DNA of 64,000 nucleotides, taken from the NCBI RefSeq assembly GCF_024323335.1, contig NC_066579.1, positions 253,263,575 through 253,327,574 on the forward strand, written 5' to 3'. This stretch comes from Lathyrus oleraceus. Lineage: Eukaryota; Streptophyta; Magnoliopsida; Fabales; Fabaceae. Positions 9,608 to 19,899 of this stretch are shown here, in pieces. Made by a program: the position numbers and the translations under genes. The notes under the pieces were generated by a model, which did no database searches, was not told where the DNA came from, and saw nothing but the letters and a program-made list of their open reading frames with translations. Numbering within the stretch: the first letter of the stretch is position 1; each line of letters opens with the position of its first letter.

Positions 9608-11430
9608 CAAGTCTCTCTGAGTATGGCAATGACAACAGCTTTATCTGGTTGATTGCCAACACTTGATGTCTCTCATGTTGTCATGGCAATGTCAGGGACA
9701 TGCTTACCCAGGAACAGTTTATAATTGAAGGCCAACGGACTCTCTCTTCTTTTCACAAAGTCATTCTCTGTCAATATGTTTGGAAATTGATTCAACACAA
9801 TGCCACATATGAGGGAAGGAAAGGCTATAGGCCCCTTCACACTGAAGCTCCCAACATGTTTCATGGTTTGATAAAAAATGTAGGTTCCATAGTCAAACTT
9901 TGCTTTGGTTCCCACAACATAGATGAACTTTCCAAGCATCACAACCACAGTGGATTTGTGATTTGTGGGCACCCAGTTGGGAGCTCCACTTTTGTGTAGC
10001 ATATCATACTTCACACTGAGTTTGCTAGCCACCAACTTACCTTTAAGAGGCCACTTCCTGACTTGATTTGCAGTGATGACTTGACAGATTCTGTCGTCAG
10101 TCACTTCAAGCTCAGGTTGAGCTACATCAGGTCTTCCCAAATACAGGTTGATAACTGAGGGAGAGAAGTTCACACACTTGCCTCGCACATATACTTTTCT
10201 GAATTCTCTGGACTTTCCATCTGCACATTCCTCAAACACATTGACAATAAACTCCTTTACTAAAGTCTCATAGCACTTTGGGAGTTGAGTCACAGTTTTC
10301 ATTAACCCTGCCTCTTGAATAAGGTCTACAATCTTCTTACACTCCAGGGCATTCTGAGCCAGTTCCCTCTCCAAGGCCAGCCTCTTGTGATAGACATACT
10401 TCCACCTGTTCACACTAGAAGCAAAATGGAATGACACGTTGTCAATAGGTACCTCAGGGACACTAGCAACCAGCTTGCTGGCGGTTGGCTTCTTCTTTGA
10501 CAGAGATGTTGTGAGATCACATGGGACATCTGAATCAGACTCCACAGCAACAGACTTGGTCTTCATTTTCTTGGGCACCTCTTTGCTCCAAGATTTCGCA
10601 GGTCCATGCCCTTTCCTTTTGAGGGAACTCTCTATCACCTCTGGATTGGAAGAAGTTGCCACATCAATCTTCCCTTTTAGGGACCTCTGTATCACAGTCT
10701 TCTTTTCTCTCATAGTCCTAACCCTTTTGGCTATGCTAGGGACAACTGAGGTCAACAGTTCATTATCAGAGAACTCTTCCAGATTAACTGTGTCAGCTTT
10801 AGGGTTGTCACTGACATCATGAGTGACACAGACTGCCTCACTGCCCACTTTCTCTAAGGGTTTATCAGTATTTGACCCCTCATGAGCATCATTATGCTCA
10901 GCCTCGTCAGAGGCATTCTTTCTTAAGACTACTGCGTTTTCTTGACATGCAACATTATCAGGTATGATAGTGTTTAAGGGAACGGAGACCCCAGGAACCT
11001 TATGATTACCAGATAGTATCCCAGTCACCATAGTTGCAATGGCATTGTGCACATACCTGGAGCCTTCCCTGGTTTGTTCATCAAGCGCGATTGCTGAGGA
11101 GAATCCGGAGATCGTTTCTTTAGGTCTTCTTGCATGAGACGTCTTTGCAGCGTCAGCCACAGGATCTTCCCGGTTAGGGTTGCAAGACTCAGAGCTGGAG
11201 GAATCAGACATGGTTGTGTAGGAAGTTGAGTCGGATTGGTGCGACATGATGAATATCTCGGAGGAGAGATGAACAGTTTCTTTGAGAGAAAGTTTGCAAG
11301 ACTGAAAGTTGAAATGATGGAATAGGAAACGCTTGTTGCACGAGCAATGTCTATTATTTGTTGACCAATCAGAGTGCACTATCAATTGTTTAATAAGTTG
11401 ACTTACTAAACAGTAAATAACTAACATCAT
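9608..11430 (-). pseudogene. Sirevirus-1 envelope-like ORF, split by Ogre-A
   Basis: An open frame of 585 codons starts at 11430, directly after the pol stop and in the same frame. The N-terminal third is Ser/Glu/Lys-rich with basic clusters. The C-terminal part, from about residue 335 (NVSFHFASSVNRWKYVYHKR), resembles the plant transposon/envelope-like domain found in Sireviruses. A TGA at 9673-9675 ends the frame, but the same frame stays open beyond it (GNQPDKAVVIAILRET) as far as the Ogre-A LTR at 9608. So the stop is a later nonsense change, and the original ORF ran on past the insertion. The family's function is unproven. I see no convincing signal peptide or fusion segment. Confidence 0.8.
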
Positions 11431-11439
11431 TAGTTGCTA
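11431..11439 (-). promoter_or_regulatory. Leaky stop between pol and envelope-like ORF (UAG CAA CUA)
   Basis: On the minus strand the pol frame ends TAG followed by CAACTA, then ATG of the envelope-like frame with no frame change. UAG followed by CAR-YYA is the tobamovirus-type readthrough context. SIRE1 of soybean is reported to express its envelope-like protein by stop suppression of this kind. The signal is intact here although the element is dead. Confidence 0.8.
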
Positions 11440-13950
11440 TAATTTCTCAGAAGCGCACATTCCCTCTTTGCCCCTAACTTTGTCAAACTGAGTAGCATCC
11501 AATGTCATGACATTCTGAGTGACATTGTACTCAGTCTGCATCTGGTTCATCCATACCAGTGGTGAACACCTACTACCAGAAGCTAGGTACTTAGCTTCTG
11601 CAGTGGACAATGATACACACTTCTGTTTCTCCCTTGCTACTACACCATTTTGATGAGGTCCAATAGGTGAGGATGACTCATGGCTTTCAATCTGACATTT
11701 TCCACAACCTTTTCTTTCATCCATAAGCAGATTTGGGATTCCTCTAATTTCTTCCTTGGATATGATCTTCTTCATTCCTCTTAAATGAAGTTGTCCAAGT
11801 CTTCCATGCCACAGCTTCACTTCCTGCTCTTCCTTGGCCAAGGGGCACTTTGAGGTGTAGTGTGAGAGTTTAGATTCCCATAGATAACAGTTATCTTTGG
11901 ATCTGGCTCCTCTCATAACTTCCTGATTGCAGCCATTCATCACCATACATCCTTCCTTAGTGAACTGTACATTGAAGCCTTGATCACATAGCTGGCTTAT
12001 GCTGATGAGATTAGCAGTTAGTCCTTTTACTAACAGCACATTACTCAGTTTTGGAACTCCAGGACAATCCAGCTTACCAACACCCTTGATTTCTCCTTTA
12101 GCTCCATCACCAAATGTCACATACCTGGTAGCATGAGGTTGTAGATCCACCAATAAGTTGCTCATCCCAGTCATATGTCTTGAGCAGCCACTATCAAAAT
12201 ACCAGTCTTGTCTGGTAGATGCCCTTGGAGATGTGTGAGCTAGTTTAGCAACCCATTGTTGTTTCTCAATGGGGATGTTATGCTTAGATGCCTGCTGCTT
12301 CGGTCTGACTTGAGGTGTCTGATTAGCAACCCATTTTTGTTTCTTAATGGGGGCATTATGCTTAGATGCCTTCTGCTTAGGTCTGACTTGAGTAGTCTGG
12401 TTAGGATAACCATGCAGCCTGTAGCAGAAATGTTTTATGTGACCAAATCTACCACAGTAGTGACATCTCCATCTCTGAAATTTCTTCTTCTGATGGTTAC
12501 TCATCCTGGTTCCCTGATGTTGAGACATCAGTTGTGACTTTTGCTTGAGTTTCTGAACTTCAGCCTTTGATCTTTTGAGTTCAGTTGAGGATTTCTTAGC
12601 AAAGCCTAAACCAGACATGGTTCCTGACTTCTGTCCCACCTTTAGAATCTCTTCCAAGGTGTCAGTTCCTTTATTCAACATTCTGATGGATTTAGTCATT
12701 TGTTCTAGCTTAGATGTCAGCAAAGCTATCTCACCCTTCAGACCATCTATGACTGCCAGCTGCTTCTGTTTCTCACCTTCCAGCTCTTTGATGAGTTTCT
12801 TCTGCTTTTCTCCTTGGATACACACTTCTGCACTTTTAACACATAGTTCTTTATATGAAGCAGCAAGTTCATCAAAGGTAAGTTCATCTCCACTTGAGTC
12901 ATCATCAGAGGCATAGACACTGGTCAGAGCAGTGACATGTTTAGTAGATTCTCCTTCAGATTCACTCTTAGAATCTCCTTCGGACCAGGTGACAAATAGC
13001 CCTTTCTTTTGCATCTTGAGGAAGGTAGGGCATTCAGCTTTAATATGACCATAACCTTCACATCCATGGCACTGGATTCCCTTGCCTTGAGTGACCTTTT
13101 CTTCATATTTTGACCTTCTACTGATGTCAGATGAAGAGTTCTTGACATTAGGTCTACCCTGTTGATCAACCTTCTTTATGAACTTGTTGAACTGTCTTCC
13201 AAGCATGGCTATGACTTCTGAAATGCTTTCATTCCTTCCAATGTTTCCTTCTTCTGAATCCCCTTCAGTATTTGATACAAAAGCTATGCTTTTGTTATTC
13301 TTTTCAGCATCCTCACATAAGCCCATTTCAAAGGTTTGGAGTGAACCAATAAGCTCATCAACCTTCATATTGCTGATATCTTGAGCCTCTTCTATGGCTG
13401 TGACCTTCATGGCAAATCTCTTTGGCAATGATCTGAGAATCTTTCTTACAAGTTTCTCTTCAGCCATTTTCTCACCTAAGCCACCAGAAGTGTTGGCAAT
13501 TTCAAGAATATTCATGTGGAAGTCATGAATAGTCTCATCCTCTTTCATCCTCAGATTTTCAAACTTGGTGGTCATCATCTGAAGTTTAGACATTCTCACC
13601 ATGGAGGTACCTTCATGAGTTATCTTGAGGGTATCCCAAACTTCCTTAGCCAGCTCACAGTGATGCACCAGTCTGAAGATGTTCTTGCTTATTCCATTGA
13701 ACAATGCATTCAAGGCCTAAGAATTTCCAAGGGCTAATGCCTCTTGCTCCTTGTCCCACTCTTCTTCAGGAATTTGCATACTGACTCCATCTTTACTTGT
13801 CTTCGTTGGATGTTCCCATCCTTTGTTGACAGCTCTCCAGACTTTGCTATCTAGAGACCTCAAGAAGGCTATCATACGAGGCTTCTAGTTATCATAGTTA
13901 TAACCATCCAGCATGGGTGGTCTATTTGAGTATCCTACATCCTTGTCCAT
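11437..13950 (-). pseudogene. Sirevirus-1 gag-pol, internally deleted
   Basis: The likely start is 13950 (MDKDVGYSNRPPMLDGYNYD). Two stops (TAG in the first 25 codons near 13887, TAG near 13719) precede an open run of 758 codons. Visible parts are gag; zinc knuckle 1 (CHGCEGYGHIKAEC); a coiled coil rich in Lys/Glu; zinc knuckle 2 (CHYCGRFGHIKHFC); the protease active-site motif DSGCSRHMTG; and the pre-integrase block LWHGRLGQLHLRGMKK with CGKC. After that, integrase core, RT and most of RNase H are missing. Short islands remain: PHQNGVV (integrase), CVSLSTAEAKYLASGS (RNase H) and FDKVRGKEGMC (pol end). All of these islands are joined in one frame, so no catalytic RT or integrase can be made. 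Confidence 0.85.
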
Positions 13951-14001
13951 GGTACTAGAAAGTAACTTCCCTAGATCTCACCCAGAAATTAACAGGCAGG
14001 G

Positions 14002-14018
14002 TGCCTGCTCTGATGCCA
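14002..14018 (-). other. Primer-binding site of Sirevirus-1
   Basis: On the minus strand TGGCATCAGAGCAGGCA follows the LTR end by two bases. It matches the usual initiator-Met tRNA site TGGTATCAGAGC with one change and marks the 5' end of the internal region. Confidence 0.85.
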
Positions 14019-14020
14019 AT

Positions 14021-15536
14021 TGAAATTCTAGTTAACATACTTTCGATGTCACACGGGATGTTATGACATCCAATTTTGCACAGACAAGAATTATGCAGAA
14101 CTTAAAAAGTAAGTGCAGTAAATAACACAAGGAATTGTTTACCCAGTTCGGTGTCACACACACCTACTTTTGGGGGCTACCAAGCCAGGGAGGAAATCCA
14201 CTATTAGTAGTATTAATTCAGACCTTAAACCAACTGTTTAATCCTATCACTTAATACCTACCCAATGCAATTTCAATCTTACACTAAGATCAGAGTTCCT
14301 ACTCACTCCCCCTCAATCACCTCAGTGATTACAACTTTTAATTAAGTTTAAAGATAATAGTGAAGTCACACTTCAAACAACTCTTGATTGTGCTTAACAG
14401 CTTTAATCAAGATACATAGCACTCACGCTTAAAAGCTTAGAGTGACACAACACTTACAACTCAATGAACACCCTAGTCCAATGCAATAATCTAGGTGATA
14501 ATTTCTTGGCTCACAAGATACACCTAATACAAGACACACAAAAATACAGCAGTGAAGTATGATGGAACAATAAAATCTTCACGCCTAAAATCCCCGAGTT
14601 CTGAATGAAGGATTGCCATCCTTTTATATTGCAGCACTTGGGCCTTGTACTTGTATTTCCTAAAATTAAGGTTAAGCAAGTTAACCTAATTTCCACATAT
14701 TAGGGTACTAACAAATAGGCTATTTGTTAGGTTCATTAATTGTAGCTTAGTTGTTAGTTTCCTGGATTTTAGCTCAGCTGTTGGATTCCTGAAAAATAGC
14801 CTGAGAAAAATACTGAAACAGAAAAACTAACCATCCTACAATTTAGCGTATGCTGTCAGGAATGAATGTCACAACATTCAGTTTGACGTCCAGAACATAG
14901 ACCATATGCTAAGTCTGTTATTTTTCTGAAAACAGACTGTACAAAATGTTGTACTGTAAAAGACCAACCAGTCTATACTTCAGTATCAGCTTACAGTAAT
15001 AAATGTCAAAACATCCAATTTGACATTTACAGAATGGGCCTTATGCCAGGTCTGTTATCCTCCTGAAGAACAGACTGAGATACATACTGAACTGTAGCAG
15101 AAAACCAACCTGCCTATTATTCAGTATATGCTGTCAATGATGAATGTCATAACATCCAGTTTGACATTCAGACAGTGGGCCTTATGCCAGGTCTGTTATT
15201 CCCTTGATAAACAGACTGAAATTAAATACTGAGTTATAGCAGACATCCAACTGTTCTGCACCTCAGTATCTGCTGTCAGGGATGAATATCATTACATCTA
15301 GTTTGACATTCAGTAAATCCTGTATTAGCTAAACCTGTAGCATACTACTCAAGTATGTCATGACATCAGTCAAGACATCAGAGTACAGTTAGATGTTCTA
15401 ACACAAAATGCAGCCAATCAACCATCTCCACAGCATGTCATGACATCAGTCAAGACATTAGAGTCCAGCTAGTGTTTTAACATAAAATGCAGCCAATCAA
15501 ACATCTACAATATGTTCATCCAGTTATTTCCAAACA
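14021..15536 (-). repeat. 5' LTR of Sirevirus-1 (1,516 bp)
   Basis: In element orientation it starts TGTTTGGAAATAACTGGATG (15536 downward) and ends ...GAATTTCA at 14021, two bases before the primer site. It contains repeated GATGTCATGACATNCTGT-like segments (for example near 15355-15385 and 15435-15465), AATGTCA...CATTC direct repeats spaced about 120 bp (about 14860-15310), and the CCCAGTTCGGTGTCACACAC segment near 14140. No coding content is seen. Confidence 0.8.
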
Positions 15537-15559
15537 TAACATCTTTTATATTCTTAGGT

Positions 15560-17290
15560 TCAATATAGACAATTTTATATTTGGATCATGAATTTCTACT
15601 TTAATATCCACGCCTGCTTCTAGCAATTTTGTTAACGAATCTTCATGAGGAACTGGCGTCTTATTTTGGTTTTGGGTGACTAAACAACTTTCTTTTGTGC
15701 TCTCACAACCAAAAGAACTTTTTCAGGCAACTGATCAACTACATTTGTACTAGGTTGTACGATTACATCCATTGATGCCAATTTCTGCATCATAAAAACA
15801 ATATAAACACACAACGGATATGTAATGTTATAACACCACAAAATAGATGCAACACACAAAACATAATTTTAAGAGACAAACAACAAAATGAAACTTGTAT
15901 ATACTACATAGAGCTTTTCCAACTCTTTCTTGCGCAATTCTTGTTCCTTTGTTAATATTTCTTCCGACTTCTTATCGTAGAGTCTGCCCATCTATTTCTT
16001 TTACAATTTTCGCTCATATGCTAACTTTTCTTCCAACTTCTTATCGTAGAGCTTGTCCATCTCTTTCTTTTGCGATTCATATTCTAATGCTAATCATTCT
16101 TCTAATTTCTTATCAACGGGCTCGTTCAACTCTTTCTTGGACAAGTCTTCACTCTTTCTCGATGTTCTGAAGTATTATCTCAGGCCGATGCCTTGTCCAA
16201 CACCATAGGCATGCCTACCATGCTCATTTGTTTCAATTGCTTCTACTAATATATCATGTTGTACATGTGGAACAAATGAACCTTGACTTGCCATATTTAC
16301 CAACAAATCCACAACATTAATAAGATTTCATTACCAAAGTGTTTAAACTACAGTTAATATTATAATTTATAAATGAATTTAGTTACAATCTTTTTAGCGA
16401 CTGCATGTGAGACACCTGAAGTGAACTCTCCACCTGAACTTTTTCCGACCCTCTTCCACTTCTCATGGTGTGATGGTGGAGATGAGATGCGATTACGATT
16501 TGGTGAGTCATCTCTCAATTATTATCTTTTTTCATTAATCATTTCTTCTTCCATATTTCTATAACTCCCACAAGAGAATCTATGGGGATATTTATTTTTA
16601 TCCTTGTTTTTTTCCTGATCGACTCTTAACCTGTTATAAACATAGTGAAAATTTTGTATCTAAAAAAGCATTAGCAAAATACAAAATAAGATTATTACTA
16701 ACCAAGAATTCAGTAGACCTACGAGAATCAACAAACTTCTCCCAAATGTCTTTATCAAAAAAATTATATTTCACAGTTGGATGCTCAAGATCAGACTTGG
16801 GCTTTCTAATGTAATCATCTGTGAGTTATGACTCAAAGCCCATCCGATACTCACCAGCATAAGATATCCCACTTATTCATCGACTTATTATCACTTACTT
16901 CAAACACAAAAATTTATTACAATTACATCAATAAGTAGGTATTAGTATTTAAGAAAAAATAACTATCAAATTATGTAAATTAAAATTAATACTTTATGTT
17001 TTGTCCATATACTTTTCTTCAAATCATATGATACTTGACTCTAATCTTCAATCAAAATATTCACTTTACTACGTTCAATGAACACTACATAACTCCTAAA
17101 CTAGGAAGCATTCTTACCATAACAAGTCCAAGTTTTATGATCAAACTCGATTGACAACTTAACATTTGTGTTGTAGACTTTTGTTAATTTAACCATCACT
17201 GTTGTACCTCTAGTTTTTATTTTTCTTTTATTCTCATTATAACAACACTCATATGTATGAGTAGCGCTAGATGAATGGTCCATATATGTT
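15560..17290 (-). pseudogene. Ptta/En-Spm (Transposase_24)-type gene, broken, with introns
   Basis: Minus-strand pieces match the order of the plant Ptta/En-Spm transposase-associated domain. They are KIKTRGTTVMVKLTKVY with EFDHKTWTCYGKNAS and a degenerate LARTTVPI-type segment (about 17283-16990); DDYIRKPKSDLEHPTVKYNF and DIWEKFVDSRRSTEF (about 16830-16700); KYPHRFSCGSYRNMEEE (about 16610-16540); PPSPHEKWKRVGKSSGGEFT (about 16480-16410); a GRHAYGVGQGIGLR-like motif (about 16220); and three Lys/Glu-rich coiled-coil repeats YDKKLEEKLA (about 16120-15900). The pieces are separated by AT-rich gaps, one starting GTTAGTAA like a 5' splice site. At least one frameshift and several stops are present. 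Sirevirus-1 lies just beyond its 3' end. It is probably an old CACTA transposon ORF; a domesticated gene that later decayed is possible. Confidence 0.7.
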
Positions 17291-17830
17291 CAAAATAACA
17301 ACAAAAGAAAAACAACAACAACATTAGAAAAAAACATTAAACCTTTCTAGTCTTGGCTCTTAATGACAACAACAACATATTATAACTAACATATCTCAAC
17401 AAACCCAACAACATTAGCGTTAAGATCATATCAAATATCATACTTGAACTCAAATCTACTTACATGTCCTCAAACATTCAATGCAACAACACTAAAAACC
17501 TTCACTAAACCTTCAATAACTTAATAACAACCAACAACACTAAACCTTCAATATCTCAACAAAATAACCTTCAACATCTCAATAACAACAAACCTTCAAT
17601 GAATCATAACAACAACAATACTAAACCTTCAATATCTCAATAACAACAAAAATTCAATATCTCAATAACACAAAACCTTCATTTTCTCAATAACAACGAC
17701 AACAATAAACATATCACTTATCTCAACAAAACAACTAAGATAAAACCTTCAATAACAATCTCAATAACAATAACAATAAATAAACCTTTAGCGTTTAAGC
17801 ATTAAGTGAAGGTAATGGAAACACAAGAAA
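17290..17830. repeat. AAC-rich degenerate simple-sequence region
   Basis: The stretch is dominated by AACAACAAC runs and by a loosely repeated AAACCTTCAATATCTCAATA segment (17500-17800). I find no gene in it. It separates the Ptta-like pseudogene from the LTR of Sirevirus-2, and the exact LTR edge cannot be fixed by eye. Confidence 0.6.
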
Positions 17831-18968
17831 TGAGGGATTTAGAATTGGGTTTCAAGAACTAAAAGTTTTGCAACCTAAAAAGATAAACAAAAAACTAAGA
17901 ACAAAAATAATGAACACAATTATTTTTATCCTAGTTCGCTGTTAACAAAACCACATCCAGTCCACCCTCCAAGGTGATTTCGCCATATCACAACGACTTA
18001 ATCCACTATAACGAAAGTTGATTACAACACAAAGATTAACTATCAATGTCTTCTTGAGTAATTCTGATTAAACCCTAGTCACTATAGGAAATACAATCAC
18101 AATAATTGAGATACAAAGTGTGTTTATAAAATGCTTCTAAGTAAGTAGAATACACAAATGAATTATAAAGAGTTTCACAAAAATATATTCTATGAAGAGT
18201 ATGAACAAAAGTTCCTTGTGTGTATGTTTCTTTTCTCTCAAAAATATTCACAGTATGCAATATTCACGTAATGATATTATCTTAGAATTCTTAGCACTTG
18301 GCTACTGTTCCATTCTTCCAAGACTCCTTTATATAGCCAATGAAAAGATTCGCTAGAGGGTAGAAATGGAATGCACAAATGTAGTTGTATCCTTACATAA
18401 CAGTCTGTGAAAATGAGAGACACAATGGTACAATAGTATAGTCCTTATCCCACAAAATCAATGTAGTGGAAGGAATATTTGATCTTGTACTATGTACTAT
18501 TTTTATCACGTAAAACCTTTTTGATCTTATCTTCAATATTCAGGGGCTTCTAATAAAGAGGTGATGAAGCATGCATAGAATAATAATAAGAGTCTGGTTG
18601 AGAGAATCTACAGAAACTTAGTCTTTAGAGTCTTGATCCAGTTCATCAGAACCTGGTCTTTAGAGTCTGGTAACACAGTTCATCAGAGTTGTTTGATCAT
18701 AAGACTTCAGAGCTCGACAGTGTCAGAAGCTTCAGAGTCATAAATATTTGGATAAACAATGTTCAGAAATGTCAATTAGAGTAGTCCATAGCTTGATTAA
18801 CTTGTAGAACACACATCTCAAAGTCAAAATGTGTTAAGTTCAGAATTTGATGACGTCACATGTCTTTCCTTCAAAGTCAGAACTTATATCCAGTATCTGC
18901 ATACTAAACAAAACTATTAGGGTACAAAATTGTTCTCTAAGAGTCTATGTATTATTATCATCAAAACA
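17830..18968 (-). repeat. 3' LTR of Sirevirus-2 (low-coordinate edge approximate)
   Basis: In element orientation it starts near 18968 with TGTTTTGATGATAATAATAC, 36 bp after the last purine tract. It includes a segment near 17915-18000 (CCTAGTTCGCTGTTAACAAA, then TCCACCCTCCAAGGTGATTTCG) that is positioned like the CCCAGTTCGGTGT segment of the Sirevirus-1 LTR. The other edge is set only by analogy, at about 100 bp past that segment. Confidence 0.55.
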
Positions 18969-19004
18969 TAAGGCCAGATGCTGAACCAAATCTTGTTCTT
19001 ATAA

Positions 19005-19196
19005 TCTCCCCCTTTTTGATGATGACAAAACCATATATTTTGCAGAACCATATATTTTTATGAATAATGTTTACTTGGTTTAATCACATAAAAGCATCAG
19101 AGTGAGGTTTGTAAGCTCCCCCTGAGTTTTATATTACTAAAAATGTTTCTCAACTTAAAACTTCAAAGTTAGGTTTGAAAGCTCCCCCTGAGTTTA
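19005..19196 (-). other. Multiplied polypurine tracts of Sirevirus-2
   Basis: On the minus strand AAACTCAGGGGGAGCTTTC (19181-19195 region), AAACTCAGGGGGAGCTTAC (19115-19128 region) and AAAAGGGGGAGAT (19004-19017) occur in a row before the LTR. The first two sit in near-identical 30-nt contexts ending in CAAACC. A multiplied AGGGGGAG-type tract before the 3' LTR is a described hallmark of Sireviruses. Confidence 0.75.
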
Positions 19197-19899
19197 AGAC
19201 TCAAAATAATTTTAACACAAAAAATAATTCAATCAACATTAAAGAAATAACTTCCCTGTATGAGGAAGCCTGGTTGAAATTTCTTCTGATTTGAACTTTC
19301 TTGACTTGATGTATCATAATGTTTGGTTATCAAGAGTTTGTCTTGTATTAGAGTCTTAGTTAAGCTTTTATCAGATCGTGATGGTACATATTCCTTGTAT
19401 CAAAGCTTGATTAGAATTTCTCAATTTCTTTTATCAAGGCTTGGTTTGAAGCTGGATTGTATCAGAGTTTGGTTTATAAACAAAATAAGTCTAGTTAACG
19501 CTTGGTTAATTATGATGTTAAAAACTGGATAGTCCACATAACTATACTTCTTAAAGGCATGGTTAACTCTACTTCTAAAAGACCTGGTTAAATTGACTGA
19601 AAATAATCTTCTTAGTAATATTGGTGAACTTTATCAAAAGTTCCCAAATTAGTAATCAGAGTCAAATGTTAGAAAGAAGTATCAGAGTCAGAAACGTTTG
19701 TGATTTAGAAAGGAAATAAATATATCAAAATTGTGTTCACTTTTCTTCCCCTTTGTCATCAATAAAAAAGATAAAGATAAAGAAAATGATAACGAAAATG
19801 GAAATTTGATTTAATCAAGAAGGATAAAGATAAAAAACAAAAGATAAAAACTTAATAAAAAAAAGAAAGCAGCATTTAAAAAGGTTTGGTTTCTAGGTA
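19197..19899 (-). other. Spacer between envelope-like ORF and purine tracts of Sirevirus-2
   Basis: AT-rich sequence with loosely repeated short words such as TATCAGAGTTTGGTT and TATCAAGGCTTGGTT (about 19320-19480). No gene is supportable. Confidence 0.55.

Larger units (their letters stand above)
9608..15536 (-). mobile_element. Sirevirus-1: Ty1-copia element, 3' end cut off by Ogre-A
   Basis: Reading on the minus strand, the order is LTR, Met-tRNA-type primer site, gag with two zinc knuckles, a shrunken protease-integrase-RNase H remnant, a UAG readthrough site and an envelope-like ORF. This order is diagnostic of the Sirevirus (SIRE1/Maximus) lineage. Its 3' LTR is not in the window because Ogre-A inserted in the envelope-like frame at 9607/9608. 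The high-coordinate boundary is 15536 followed by TAACA, the expected target duplication. Confidence 0.9.

Noticed and set aside
10439..10822. Plus-strand open frames across 9700-13700
   Set aside because: They are shadows of the minus-strand Sirevirus-1 envelope-like and gag-pol frames.
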